A stretch of 18,113 bases of DNA, from assembly GCA_013698285.1 (NCBI GenBank), contig JACCVE010000415.1, forward strand, positions 1 to 18,113, written 5' to 3'. A program made the translations under genes and the position numbers. Below are positions 6,467 through 14,369 of this stretch, one piece after another. Below the pieces are notes generated by a model that saw nothing but the letters and a program-made list of their open reading frames with translations, had not been told where the DNA came from and ran no database searches. This stretch comes from Chloroflexia bacterium (lineage in GTDB: Bacteria; Chloroflexota; Chloroflexia; Thermomicrobiales; UBA6265). How positions within the stretch are numbered: position 1 is the first letter of the stretch; each line of letters opens with the position of its first letter.

Positions 6467-8434
6467 TCACCCCTTCAACCGTTCGCCACCGGATGCCGTC
6501 AGGTGCGTGTCCACCAGTGGGGTCGGAAGTCCGTGGGCCTGGATATCGTCGGTCCCCAGCCAGACCATGTCATGGGGGAGCCACCAGGAGCCGATGATCG
6601 ATTCGCAGGGTCGCTCGTCGGCCGCCACCATGCGGCGGTGTGTGAAGGCGTGGGTGTTGGTGCACCACCCTCGCTCGCCCGACTCCGCCGGCCGGAAATC
6701 CCGGCAGGTCGCGCAGGTCCGCGGAACGCTGGCGATGCGGCTCGCCCAGCGCGTCGCGCCATCCCGGTCCATGGCTTGGACATGTTCCCCCTGCCCGGCG
6801 ATCCTGATGGGGGCATGGCCACTTGCCGACTGTCGCGGGTCCTGAGACCTCGGGCTGACCAGCGGCAAGTCGATGAGGTCGTTCTCGTCACGACTCACCA
6901 TCGCCTCGGCGGTCATGATCCGGTCCTGGCCCGCCCTGCCCTCCCGCCCTGATGGCGGGGCTACGACCGTGGCGGCCCTGGTCGAGTCACCCGAGGTAGC
7001 CCGGTCGTGGAGACGTGGCCGTGCCGCCGGCGATGCCGGGCGACGTTCCGCGACGTGGGCGTCATCCACCGGGCGGTCGACCGGACCGGACGCTGGCCGA
7101 CCGACCACTCCCGCGCCACCGTAGCCATCGGCGACCAGCTCGCTCGACTGCCAGCGCTGTCGCCATTGGCGCCGCTCGGCCATGGTGACGGCGACCAACG
7201 GGTCGTTGTTGGCATGGTGTCCCGGCTCGGCCTCGGTCCCTCCCGAGACCGGAGCGGCACTCGACGCACCAGGCACCTCGCGTGCCGGGACTGGTGAGGG
7301 TACGCCGGGAGTCGCTCCAGACTGCCTCCCGGTGACCCGGGCGCCCTCGGGAGAGGACCCGCCACGCTCCGCCCGGGTGCCGCCCTCGTGGGAGATCGGT
7401 CCGATCCCGTTCGGATACGGCTCGCCGCCGGGTCGTGCGTCTCCGCCGGTCCGCGTGGCGCCGCCCTGCCGCCAGGACAGGACGGGTGCCGGTCGCTCCC
7501 CCGCCCCGGCCAGACGCCAGGGAACGCCGTCGGGACGCGGGAGGGGATCGGCGGTCGCGTCCGTCGCACGATCGTCAGGGGACCCATCGTGATCCCCGTG
7601 GAGTTCCGGCAGGTGCCCCGCTACGCCGTCATCCCCCGACGGGATACCGCCGGACCGAGCCCATCGCGTCGGGCGCGATGCCAACGGCTCCCCCCGGGCG
7701 ACATCGAAGCCCAGACGAGGCGTCTCCTGGAACGCGGCTGGGGCACCGGTCGCTCCGGACGCCGACGACGACCCGGCGAGCGGAATGGTCTCCCAGGTGG
7801 AGGTGGTCGCCGTGTCCGGCGCTCCGGTGGCCGGGCCGGCTTCGGGCTGCCCGCCAGTGATCATATCGTCGGTCCCGGCCGACTGGACATCGCCCCGGGC
7901 ACCGTCAACCTGGCCATCGGGCCGGGCCGTCACACCCTCCGGCCTGAACGGCAGATCGACATGGCGGGACCTGCCACCATGTCGCTCGCGTTGGAGTTCG
8001 TGGGCACGACGGATCGTCCCGGATCCGCCCCGTTCTTCGGCGACCCGGATCTCGCCGTCGGAGAGGGGCACGTCGATCGGCCGGGGCTCGGGCTCGGCAC
8101 GCCACAGGCAAGGCTGCTCCCCGACCACCACGTCGCGGGGCTCATCGCCCGCCTGGCCCGTCACCTCGACGCGGATCGGGTGGGCAAACATCGCGGCCGC
8201 CGCGATCTCCGCAGCACTCGCGGGCACCAGGGGTGACACGGCCACCGATTGGTCGGCCGGCGCGTCTCCCCGCGTCTCCCAGAGGTCTTTCTTCCAGCCC
8301 TTGCTGCAGGCTATCTCAGATCGACGAACCATCACCAGTGCGTCGCGCTGGAACTCCGGATGACGGCACCACCCACTCCGCGCCATCTTGGCGTCGGCAA
8401 AATGCCGGCACGACTCACAGTTGCGCTTCCCCAA
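6467..8434 (-). CDS. Unrecognised protein with duplicated four-cysteine motif at both ends of a long disordered linker
   Basis: A protein of about 655 residues that I do not recognise. Near the N-terminus is NCESCRHF, then GWCRHPEF and IACSKGW: cysteines 6, 9, 23 and 43. Near the C-terminus the same pattern returns as TCATCRDF, GERGWCTN and RPCESIIG: cysteines 574, 577, 591 and 610. The shared pattern is C-x2-C-R-x-F-x10-W-C-x18/19-C, suited to zinc or an iron-sulfur cluster. The 500 residues between are rich in Gly, Pro, Arg, Asp and Ser and look disordered. I prefer TTG 8434 as start because a G-run (8443-8449) sits about eight bases upstream; a GTG at 8530 would add 32 residues without homology. 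The gene lies 103 bases upstream of the RodZ-like gene, in the same direction. The repeated motif argues for a real gene despite the odd composition. Confidence 0.7.
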   Translation of the reverse strand: MGKRNCESCRHFADAKMARSGWCRHPEFQRDALVMVRRSEIACSKGWKKDLWETRGDAPADQSVAVSPLVPASAAEIAAAAMFAHPIRVEVTGQAGDEPRDVVVGEQPCLWRAEPEPRPIDVPLSDGEIRVAEERGGSGTIRRAHELQRERHGGRSRHVDLPFRPEGVTARPDGQVDGARGDVQSAGTDDMITGGQPEAGPATGAPDTATTSTWETIPLAGSSSASGATGAPAAFQETPRLGFDVARGEPLASRPTRWARSGGIPSGDDGVAGHLPELHGDHDGSPDDRATDATADPLPRPDGVPWRLAGAGERPAPVLSWRQGGATRTGGDARPGGEPYPNGIGPISHEGGTRAERGGSSPEGARVTGRQSGATPGVPSPVPAREVPGASSAAPVSGGTEAEPGHHANNDPLVAVTMAERRQWRQRWQSSELVADGYGGAGVVGRPASGPVDRPVDDAHVAERRPASPAARPRLHDRATSGDSTRAATVVAPPSGREGRAGQDRIMTAEAMVSRDENDLIDLPLVSPRSQDPRQSASGHAPIRIAGQGEHVQAMDRDGATRWASRIASVPRTCATCRDFRPAESGERGWCTNTHAFTHRRMVAADERPCESIIGSWWLPHDMVWLGTDDIQAHGLPTPLVDTHLTASGGERLKG

Positions 8435-8592
8435 GTCCCTGTCCCCCCCAATGCGTTGACCCGCCCCACCGGGTCCGAGACACACACGATCCCTCACCAG
8501 ACGATGCCTAGAACGACCGGGAACGCGCACCGTGCCCGAACGTCTGCCGTCTCACCTGGTCCCCGAGGAAATGATGTGCTCGCCGTTCGCCG

Positions 8593-8621
8593 ATTGTACC
8601 AACGGGCCTGGGCCTTGTCTA
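8593..8621 (-). promoter_or_regulatory. Promoter for the four-cysteine protein gene
   Basis: On the minus strand TAGACA (8616-8621) and TACAAT (8593-8598) are 17 bases apart, and the -10 is extended (TGGTACAAT). Each box has one mismatch to consensus. Transcription would begin near 8586, leaving a leader of about 150 nt before TTG 8434. The whole 8435-8912 gap between the divergent genes holds no further gene. Confidence 0.7.
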
Positions 8622-8777
8622 CGTGTCACGACGATGGCTTTTCCGACCGTGATCTGGCGGCCAGTTCACCGATTCTTAACGCCACCGGCGGTCACATCGA
8701 CGAACACGGCTCCCAACGGACGAGTTCGCGAGGTGGTTCGAACGGGACGCCGCGGCTGGGGCCCGGCCCGATCGATG

Positions 8778-8783
8778 TATACT
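8778..8783 (+). promoter_or_regulatory. Possible -10 element for miaB
   Basis: TATACT on the plus strand is one base from TATAAT and stands out in GC-rich surroundings, about 130 nt before miaB. No acceptable -35 box is found at 16-18 bases, so this is weak. Confidence 0.3.
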
Positions 8784-8912
8784 GGCGTGTTCACCCTTGG
8801 CGGGACGATGTATCGCCGTGCGCCCGGCGTCGCCGTCGTCCTACCTGTCCGTCCCTTGCCATGTCCCCTCCCGTGCCGGCGTGGTACGAACCGAGGTGAC
8901 GAGGAGGCACGC

Positions 8913-10283
8913 GTGGTCAGCGCCCCGGTCATCCAGCTTCGCCCCGCCACCAGCCCGGCCCGGATGGCGCCGAATGGCAAGCGGTTCTTCATCTGGACCA
9001 TCGGCTGCCAGATGAACGAGGCCGATAGCGCCAAGGTCGCCGCGATGCTGCAAGAGGTCGGCTATCGCCGGACCGAGGACGAGAACGACGCCGACATCGT
9101 TGTCCTCAACTCGTGCGTGGTCCGCCAAGCGTCCGAGGACAAAGTGGCGGGGAAGCTCAACGCCCTGGCCCGCATCAAGCGGGAACGGCCCGGTATGCCG
9201 CTGGTCCTCACCGGCTGCATGGTCACCAACCAGCAAGACGCCCTGCGCCAGCGATTCCCCCACGTCGACCTGTTCTTCGACCCGTCCGACTTCGGCCAAC
9301 TGCGCCGGGTCGTCCCGGAGTTGGATGACCTCGACGACGACCTGGCCGACCTGCCCCACTACTACGCGCCCGAGAGCTTGGGGCTCGCCGGTCAGGCCGG
9401 GGTGACGGCCTACATCCCGATCATCTACGGTTGCAACTTCCTCTGCTCCTACTGCATCGTCCCCTATCGGCGGGGCCAGGAGACGAGTCGCCCCCTGGCC
9501 GACATCGTCCGGGAGGTCGAGGGCCTGGTCGCCAGTGGCGTCCGTGAGGTGACGCTGCTCGGCCAAACCGTGAACGCCTATGGCCGCGACCTGCCGGGCG
9601 AGGGACAGCTCCCGGCCCTGTTGCGGGCGGTCGACGCGATCCCCGGCCTCGAACGGCTCCGGTTCCTGACTTCCCACCCTAAGTACATGTCGGACGAGAT
9701 CATCGACACCATGGGCGAATTGGACTCCACCTGTGAGCACATGAACCTGCCCGTCCAGGCGGGTGACAACGAGATCCTGCGGCGGATGCGGCGGACCTAT
9801 ACCCGCGATCTCTGGCTGGACCGGATCGAGCGGTCCCGGCGGGTGATGCCCGGGTGTACCGTCGCCACCGACATCATCGTCGGCTTCCCCGGTGAGACCG
9901 ACGCCCAGTTCCAGCAGACCTACGATCTGCTCGCCGATGCTCGTTGCGACAAGGTCCACCTGGCGATGTACTCGCCGCGACCCGGCACCCTCTCCGCTCG
10001 TTGGGAAGACGACATTCCCCAGGAGGAGAAGTCCCGCCGCCACCGGGCGATCGAGGCGCTCCAAGAAGAGGTCTGCACCGGATTGAACGCCGTGCGGCTC
10101 GGGACGGCCGTCGAGGTCCTGGTCGAGGGTCGAGCGAAGGGGCGCTGGACGGGCCGGACCCGCGGCAACACCTTGGTCCACTTCGACGACGACCGGGAAC
10201 TGCTCGGCAAGCTGGTGGACGTCCACGTCACCAGGACCAGCCCGTGGTTCCTGATGGGAGAGCCAGCCGGCCTCCCGCGTTGA
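8913..10283 (+). CDS. miaB: tRNA-2-methylthio-N6-dimethylallyladenosine synthase (radical SAM methylthiotransferase)
   Basis: A 456-residue methylthiotransferase that adds a methylthio group to i6A37 of tRNAs reading UNN codons. The N-terminal UPF0004 domain opens with FFIWTIGCQMNEADSAKV and carries three cluster cysteines, C32, C68 (LNSCVVR) and C102 (LTGCMV). The radical SAM motif GCNFLCSYCIVPYRRG supplies C174, C178 and C181. HPKYMSDEIID and LPVQAGDNEILRRMRR are typical MiaB blocks, and a TRAM RNA-binding domain occupies about 385-450. The GTG at 8913 is chosen because GAGGAGG (8901-8907) lies five bases upstream; the open frame extends further left without homology. The MiaB rather than MtaB/RimO assignment rests on the TIGCQMN and RRGQETSRP motifs. 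It lies upstream of a TPR gene in the same direction. Confidence 0.95.
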   Translation: MVSAPVIQLRPATSPARMAPNGKRFFIWTIGCQMNEADSAKVAAMLQEVGYRRTEDENDADIVVLNSCVVRQASEDKVAGKLNALARIKRERPGMPLVLTGCMVTNQQDALRQRFPHVDLFFDPSDFGQLRRVVPELDDLDDDLADLPHYYAPESLGLAGQAGVTAYIPIIYGCNFLCSYCIVPYRRGQETSRPLADIVREVEGLVASGVREVTLLGQTVNAYGRDLPGEGQLPALLRAVDAIPGLERLRFLTSHPKYMSDEIIDTMGELDSTCEHMNLPVQAGDNEILRRMRRTYTRDLWLDRIERSRRVMPGCTVATDIIVGFPGETDAQFQQTYDLLADARCDKVHLAMYSPRPGTLSARWEDDIPQEEKSRRHRAIEALQEEVCTGLNAVRLGTAVEVLVEGRAKGRWTGRTRGNTLVHFDDDRELLGKLVDVHVTRTSPWFLMGEPAGLPR

Positions 10284-10415
10284 CCCACACCGTCAGACCC
10301 AGTCCCGACCAGCCACATCCCATCCCGGCTCCAGATGACCCTCGCCGCGACAGGCGTCGCCGCTGCCCCTTGATCGCCACGACGATCCGCACCCACGATG
10401 AGAGGACGACCGACG

Positions 10416-11354
10416 ATGGATAATGCCACCGACACGCGCGACCAGCCGCGAACGACGACCCCGGAGGCCCCGGCCCCGCCCGCGAGCCGCCAGAAGCCCA
10501 AGCCACGCCGCACCCTGATCATCGACCTGCGGGCGACCGCCCTCCAGAACCGCTGGGAGGACGCGTTGGCGATCAGCGAGGAGATGCTCGAGCGCTTCCC
10601 GCCCGACGCCGAGACGTTCAATGCCAAGGGCCGCGCCCTGAGCGCCCTTCGGCGCTACCCGGAGGCGTTTGAGGCCTACCAGGAATCGCTCCGCCTCGAC
10701 CCCCCCAACATGATCGCCCGCCGCAACCTGCAACGCCTCGACATCCTGCGCAACCGTGACGTGGCGAACCGGCTCAGCGACGTGCCGGTCGTCGTCGCGG
10801 CCATCCCTCGCACCAACGTCTTCATCGAGGAGGTCGGCAAGACCTGGCGGGGTGAACTCGTCAACGCCACCGACACCGGGACCCTGAACGAGGTCTCGAC
10901 CGGCGAGCAACTCGAGATGGTGATCGACGGGGAACGCCTCTACGTCGAGGACCAGCACGGCACCCGGCTCGGCGAGTTCGACGCCGACACGGCCAGGAGG
11001 GTGATCGAGTTGACCGGGGGCGGCAACCGCTACGAGGTCTACGCCCTCGGCATCACCACCCAGAGCATCGCCGTGATCCTGCGCGAGGTCTACCGCGACC
11101 CACGCCTGGCGACCAGGGTCTCCTTCCCGGGGAAGATCAAGGCGACCCGGGCCTACCTCCGCGAGCGGGACTTGCTCATGCAGCGGGACGAGGCCGACTT
11201 CCTCGACGCCGGGGACGATGACGACCTGGACGACGACGAGGACTCTGGCCGTGTCCGGGACCCGGGCGACGACATCGAGGGGCCGGACAACGAGGCGGCT
11301 AGCTATGTCCCCAGCGGCACCCGGATCGAAGAGGACGACGAGAACGCCGTCTGA
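10416..11354 (+). CDS. TPR protein with unassigned conserved C-terminal domain and acidic tail
   Basis: A 312-residue cytoplasmic protein. After a Pro/Thr-rich N-terminus, about two tetratricopeptide repeats cover residues 38-105 (helices such as NRWEDALAISEEMLERFP, and ALRRYPEAFEAYQESLRLDP). Residues 125-260 form a compact alpha/beta domain, with VIDGERLYVEDQHGTRLGEF followed by DADTARRVIEL and YEVYALGITTQSIAVILRE. This resembles HIRAN-type folds in layout, but I cannot assign it with confidence. The last 50 residues are very acidic (DDDDLDDDED), likely disordered. ATG 10416 is preferred over ATG 10398 because AGAGGA lies nine bases before it. It follows miaB after 132 bases without a clear promoter, so co-transcription is plausible. 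TPRs suggest a protein-binding scaffold; the partner is unknown. Confidence 0.8.
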   Translation: MDNATDTRDQPRTTTPEAPAPPASRQKPKPRRTLIIDLRATALQNRWEDALAISEEMLERFPPDAETFNAKGRALSALRRYPEAFEAYQESLRLDPPNMIARRNLQRLDILRNRDVANRLSDVPVVVAAIPRTNVFIEEVGKTWRGELVNATDTGTLNEVSTGEQLEMVIDGERLYVEDQHGTRLGEFDADTARRVIELTGGGNRYEVYALGITTQSIAVILREVYRDPRLATRVSFPGKIKATRAYLRERDLLMQRDEADFLDAGDDDDLDDDEDSGRVRDPGDDIEGPDNEAASYVPSGTRIEEDDENAV

Positions 11355-11385
11355 TTGCTCCCGGCCGTGTCGCCCCGCTCCGAGT

Positions 11386-11429
11386 CCGTCATCCCCACAC
11401 GTCGCGACGCGGTATCAGGGTGATGACGG
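11386..11429. terminator. Hairpin between convergent genes, possible terminator
   Basis: CCGTCATC (11386-11393) pairs with GATGACGG (11422-11429) over eight bases, with three more C-G pairs after a one-base bulge and a 21-base region between. It lies between the convergent TPR gene and the leftward 303-residue gene and overlaps the last codons of the latter. No T-tract is present. Confidence 0.4.
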
Positions 11430-12326
11430 GCTCGTGAGCAGCCACGCCCCCCGTCGCTCGAAGGCCACTTGCCCAGCCTGGAACCGGGCCGCGACGGCCT
11501 CGCCGTCGCCGATCACCCAGGCGAACCGCGCCTCGTCGGCAGGGTCGGGATCGGTATCGAGGACCCTCTGGGCACCATCGAACGGGACCTCCCCGCGAGG
11601 CGTCGCGGCGACCACTAGGTGACCTGAACCAGGCACGTCGGCGGTGACCTGCCGGGGGGCCTGGACCACGACGGTGGCCGCGACGAGACCGGACTGGCTC
11701 GCCCCTTCGACCTCCCCCAGTGCCGGCACGATCAAGATGTTCGACGCTCCCCGCCCGATGATGATCCGCCACGCGTCACCGGCGGGATCGAGGTCGGGTT
11801 CGAGGTCCACACCCACGCCATCGTGGAGTTCCATGCGGATCGAGCGCCGGATCGTCGTCACCCCGGCCCCGTCCAGAGCGCCGTCCTGGCCGGGGGTCGC
11901 AGGTGGCACGATCGCCATCGTCAGCCGAGGTCGCCGGTGGCGAAGGACGTGGTCCGCCACGGCGGCCTCGACTCCCCGCCCGGCGGAGATCAGGATGTCG
12001 AGCCGGGGCGCGGTGGGCCGGGCGACGCTCGCGTAGGCGCGGTCGAAGGCGTTCGGGTCATCCCCGGCGGCGATCAGGAGCCGCGATCTCGATGTCCGCA
12101 CGAAGACGGACAGGGCCGATCCGGAGCCCAGGGCGATGACCTCGGTCGTGCCGGTGACGTCCCGCCAACCGTCCGCCACGAGCGCCGTCGCGGCGGCGGA
12201 GGTCGTCAAGAGGGCCGCGAGCCCGGCCACGGCGGCCCGCCGGGTGAGGGGGAGTCGGTGGGCGGCCTGTCCCGGTGCCAGGCCAGGTGGCCCGGCGCGG
12301 ACCGCGCCCGGATCAGACCTCGCCAT
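11415..12326 (-). CDS. Membrane-anchored or exported protein of unknown function, coupled to the PASTA kinase gene
   Basis: A 303-residue protein. Residues 27-50 (LTRRAAVAGLAALLTTSAA and onward) are a hydrophobic export signal or membrane anchor, preceded by a double arginine that faintly recalls a Tat signal. The rest reads as an extracytoplasmic beta/alpha domain: TTEVIALGSGSALSVFV, SRLLIAAGDDPNAFDRAY, PRLDILISAGRGVE. The order of strands is reminiscent of a metallo-beta-lactamase-type fold such as the ComEC C-terminal part, but the HxHxDH metal motif is absent, so an enzyme of that class is not supported. Its ATG (12324-12326) lies inside the end of the kinase gene, a 14-base overlap, so translation is probably coupled. 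It may be a partner or substrate of the kinase; this is inference. Confidence 0.7.
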   Translation of the reverse strand: MARSDPGAVRAGPPGLAPGQAAHRLPLTRRAAVAGLAALLTTSAAATALVADGWRDVTGTTEVIALGSGSALSVFVRTSRSRLLIAAGDDPNAFDRAYASVARPTAPRLDILISAGRGVEAAVADHVLRHRRPRLTMAIVPPATPGQDGALDGAGVTTIRRSIRMELHDGVGVDLEPDLDPAGDAWRIIIGRGASNILIVPALGEVEGASQSGLVAATVVVQAPRQVTADVPGSGHLVVAATPRGEVPFDGAQRVLDTDPDPADEARFAWVIGDGEAVAARFQAGQVAFERRGAWLLTSPSSP

Positions 12327-14244
12327 CGGTGTCGAGCACGACCAGCGTCACGGTCGCCCCGGCGGGGACCGTCTCGCCCAGGGTCACCGGCTCGTCATCG
12401 GTCTCTACCGAGACCACGTCGCCGTCGTCGATGGTCAGATCCCCGGGGTTGAGGCCGAGGTCCTCCAGCGCGCCGGCATCGACGATGCGGTCATCCTCGA
12501 CCGTCAGGCCGGCGGTCTCGAATTGTGCCCGGACATCGGCCGCCGGCCGGCCGATGACATCTGCCGGCACGACCACCTCGTCGCCCCGGCTGACGAACAG
12601 GGTGACGTCGTCTCCGATCGAGACGCGCGAGACGGGCGAGAACCGAATGACCGACCCCGCCTCCACCTCGTCGCTGGTGACAGGCTCGACCAGCGCGTTG
12701 ATCCCCTCCCCCGCCAGGATCTCCCTCGCCTCGGCCTCCGGCTTCCCCGTCAATCCCAGTGCCACCAGGTCCACCACGGGGGAGCCGAGGCTTGGCCGGA
12801 TCATCACCGATCTCCCCTGCTGCCAGGTCACGTCGGCCGGCGGGTCTTGCTCGGCGACCAGATCGACCGCGACGAGCGGGTCGTAGACCGCCTGGCCCAG
12901 ATCGACCAGGAACCCGCGCGACGTCAGCGCGTCAATCGCCGATTCGATGTCCAACCCCACCACGCCCGGCACCGGGACCGCCCCCATGGCGTCCGCGGTC
13001 GCCGTCGGCGGGGCGACCGTTGCCGTGACCGCGGCCACCTCGGCGGCCGGAGTCTCCCCCGGGGCCAGTGTCGCGGACGGTGCCGCGTCAGGCGACTGGC
13101 CGAGGCCCAGGCGGCCCTCCGCGAGCGCGGCACCCACCACGACCAGGGCGATCAGGACGAGCAACGTGGCTACGCCGGCGAACCAGGTCCCACACCCGAT
13201 CCCGGTCTGGACCGTGGCCGCCCTCGTCGTGCCGCCAGCGCCCGCCGGTCGCCCGGTGAAGGCGATCTGGTCTTCCCCCGGAGCGCGGCGACCATCGGCG
13301 GGCTGCTCCCACGCCGTCCGTGGCGGGCTGGGGAACGAGACGACCGTGGTCGTACCGCCGCGTCGCTCACGATCGGACGGTGCCGCCGCGGTACCCAGCG
13401 TGGTCACGGCGACGGGAGGGGACGCGGCGATTTCCTCCCACCGCGACAGGTCCTCGGCGAAGGCCCCGGCGGTGGTGTACCGCCGGACCGGATTCTTCTC
13501 CAACGCCCGCAGGACGGCCCGGTCGACCGCCGGGTCGAGGTAGGGCCGGGCCGCCGAGGGCCGGGGCGGCGGGGTCTCGATGTGGTGGAGGGCTACGCCG
13601 ATCGGGGTCGGGGCGGTGAACGGCAACATCCCGGTCAGCATCTCGAAGGCGACGATGCCGAGCGAGTAGACATCCGAGGCCGGCGTCGCCATCAGGCCGT
13701 TGGCCTGCTCGGGGGAGATGTACTGGACCGTTCCCAGGGCGGTGCCGATCTCGGTCAACTGGCCGTCGGCGATCGTCTGGGCGATCCCGAAGTCGACCAC
13801 TTTGGCCGTCCCCTCGGGATCGACCATGATGTTGTGCGGCTTGACATCGCGGTGGACGACGCCCCGCTCGTGGGCATAGTCGAGGGCGGAAGCCACCTGC
13901 TCGACCAGGGCGGCGACATCGTCGGGATTGAATGGGGCATCGTCTTGGATGATCTGTTTCAGGCTCTCGCCCCGGATGAACTCCATCACGATGTAGGGGA
14001 CGTCCCCCTCTTCCCCGACATCGAAGATGTCGATGATGTTGGGGTGGCTGAACGACGCCGCGGCCTGGGCCTCCCGCTCGAACCGGGTCCTGGTCCCGGC
14101 GTCACGAGAATAGGGCGGGGCCAGCACCTTGACCGCCACGTCGCGGCTCAGCAGGAGGTCGAACCCGCGATAGACGCGGGCCATGCCCCCCTCACCGATC
14201 AGGCGATCGATGCGATAGCGCCGGTTGACGATCGTCCGTTCCAC
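12313..14244 (-). CDS. Transmembrane Ser/Thr protein kinase with PASTA domains (PknB/PrkC type)
   Basis: A 643-residue receptor-type kinase. The cytoplasmic kinase domain (10-270) has the glycine loop GEGGMARVY (17-25), VAVK with K39, the catalytic loop HRDVKPHN (131-138, D133), DFG (151-153), the activation segment GTALGTVQYISPEQ (167-180) and SDVYSLG (190-196). A juxtamembrane region (271-350) is rich in Ser, Thr and Pro, typical for autophosphorylation. A membrane helix spans about 353-375. Outside, a T/A/P linker leads to PASTA repeats at about 422-486, 488-553 and 556-638; the third carries an insertion. Such kinases sense peptidoglycan fragments and regulate wall growth and division. 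The GTG at 14244 follows GGGAGG with an 11-base gap. The gene overlaps the next one by 14 bases. Confidence 0.95.
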   Translation of the reverse strand: MERTIVNRRYRIDRLIGEGGMARVYRGFDLLLSRDVAVKVLAPPYSRDAGTRTRFEREAQAAASFSHPNIIDIFDVGEEGDVPYIVMEFIRGESLKQIIQDDAPFNPDDVAALVEQVASALDYAHERGVVHRDVKPHNIMVDPEGTAKVVDFGIAQTIADGQLTEIGTALGTVQYISPEQANGLMATPASDVYSLGIVAFEMLTGMLPFTAPTPIGVALHHIETPPPRPSAARPYLDPAVDRAVLRALEKNPVRRYTTAGAFAEDLSRWEEIAASPPVAVTTLGTAAAPSDRERRGGTTTVVSFPSPPRTAWEQPADGRRAPGEDQIAFTGRPAGAGGTTRAATVQTGIGCGTWFAGVATLLVLIALVVVGAALAEGRLGLGQSPDAAPSATLAPGETPAAEVAAVTATVAPPTATADAMGAVPVPGVVGLDIESAIDALTSRGFLVDLGQAVYDPLVAVDLVAEQDPPADVTWQQGRSVMIRPSLGSPVVDLVALGLTGKPEAEAREILAGEGINALVEPVTSDEVEAGSVIRFSPVSRVSIGDDVTLFVSRGDEVVVPADVIGRPAADVRAQFETAGLTVEDDRIVDAGALEDLGLNPGDLTIDDGDVVSVETDDEPVTLGETVPAGATVTLVVLDTDGEV

Positions 14245-14268
14245 GGTGGCAGGTGCCTCCCGGCCCCG

Positions 14269-14277
14269 ATTCTACCA
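14269..14277 (-). promoter_or_regulatory. Extended -10 promoter of the PASTA kinase gene
   Basis: TGGTAGAAT on the minus strand is an extended -10 element (TGn then one mismatch to TATAAT) with no good -35 box. Transcription would start about 14262, only some 18 nt before GTG 14244, leaving just room for the ribosome binding site. It lies in the 125-bp gap behind ispE. Confidence 0.5.
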
Positions 14278-14369
14278 GCCGGGCCCGCCGACCCGCCGTT
14301 CTCCCACGTGCAAGGGACGGACCATCCGCCCGCCCACGCTCGTCCCTCATACGAACGACCGGGGACGGA

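Noticed and set aside
7388..8236. 282-codon plus-strand open frame opposite the four-cysteine protein
   Set aside because: Arg/Gly/Pro-rich translation without motifs; the opposite strand has the duplicated cysteine modules, a promoter and a ribosome binding site.
8532..8912. N-terminal extension of the miaB open frame
   Set aside because: Not similar to MiaB, and a GAGGAGG ribosome binding site lies just before GTG 8913; the extension would also cover promoter elements.
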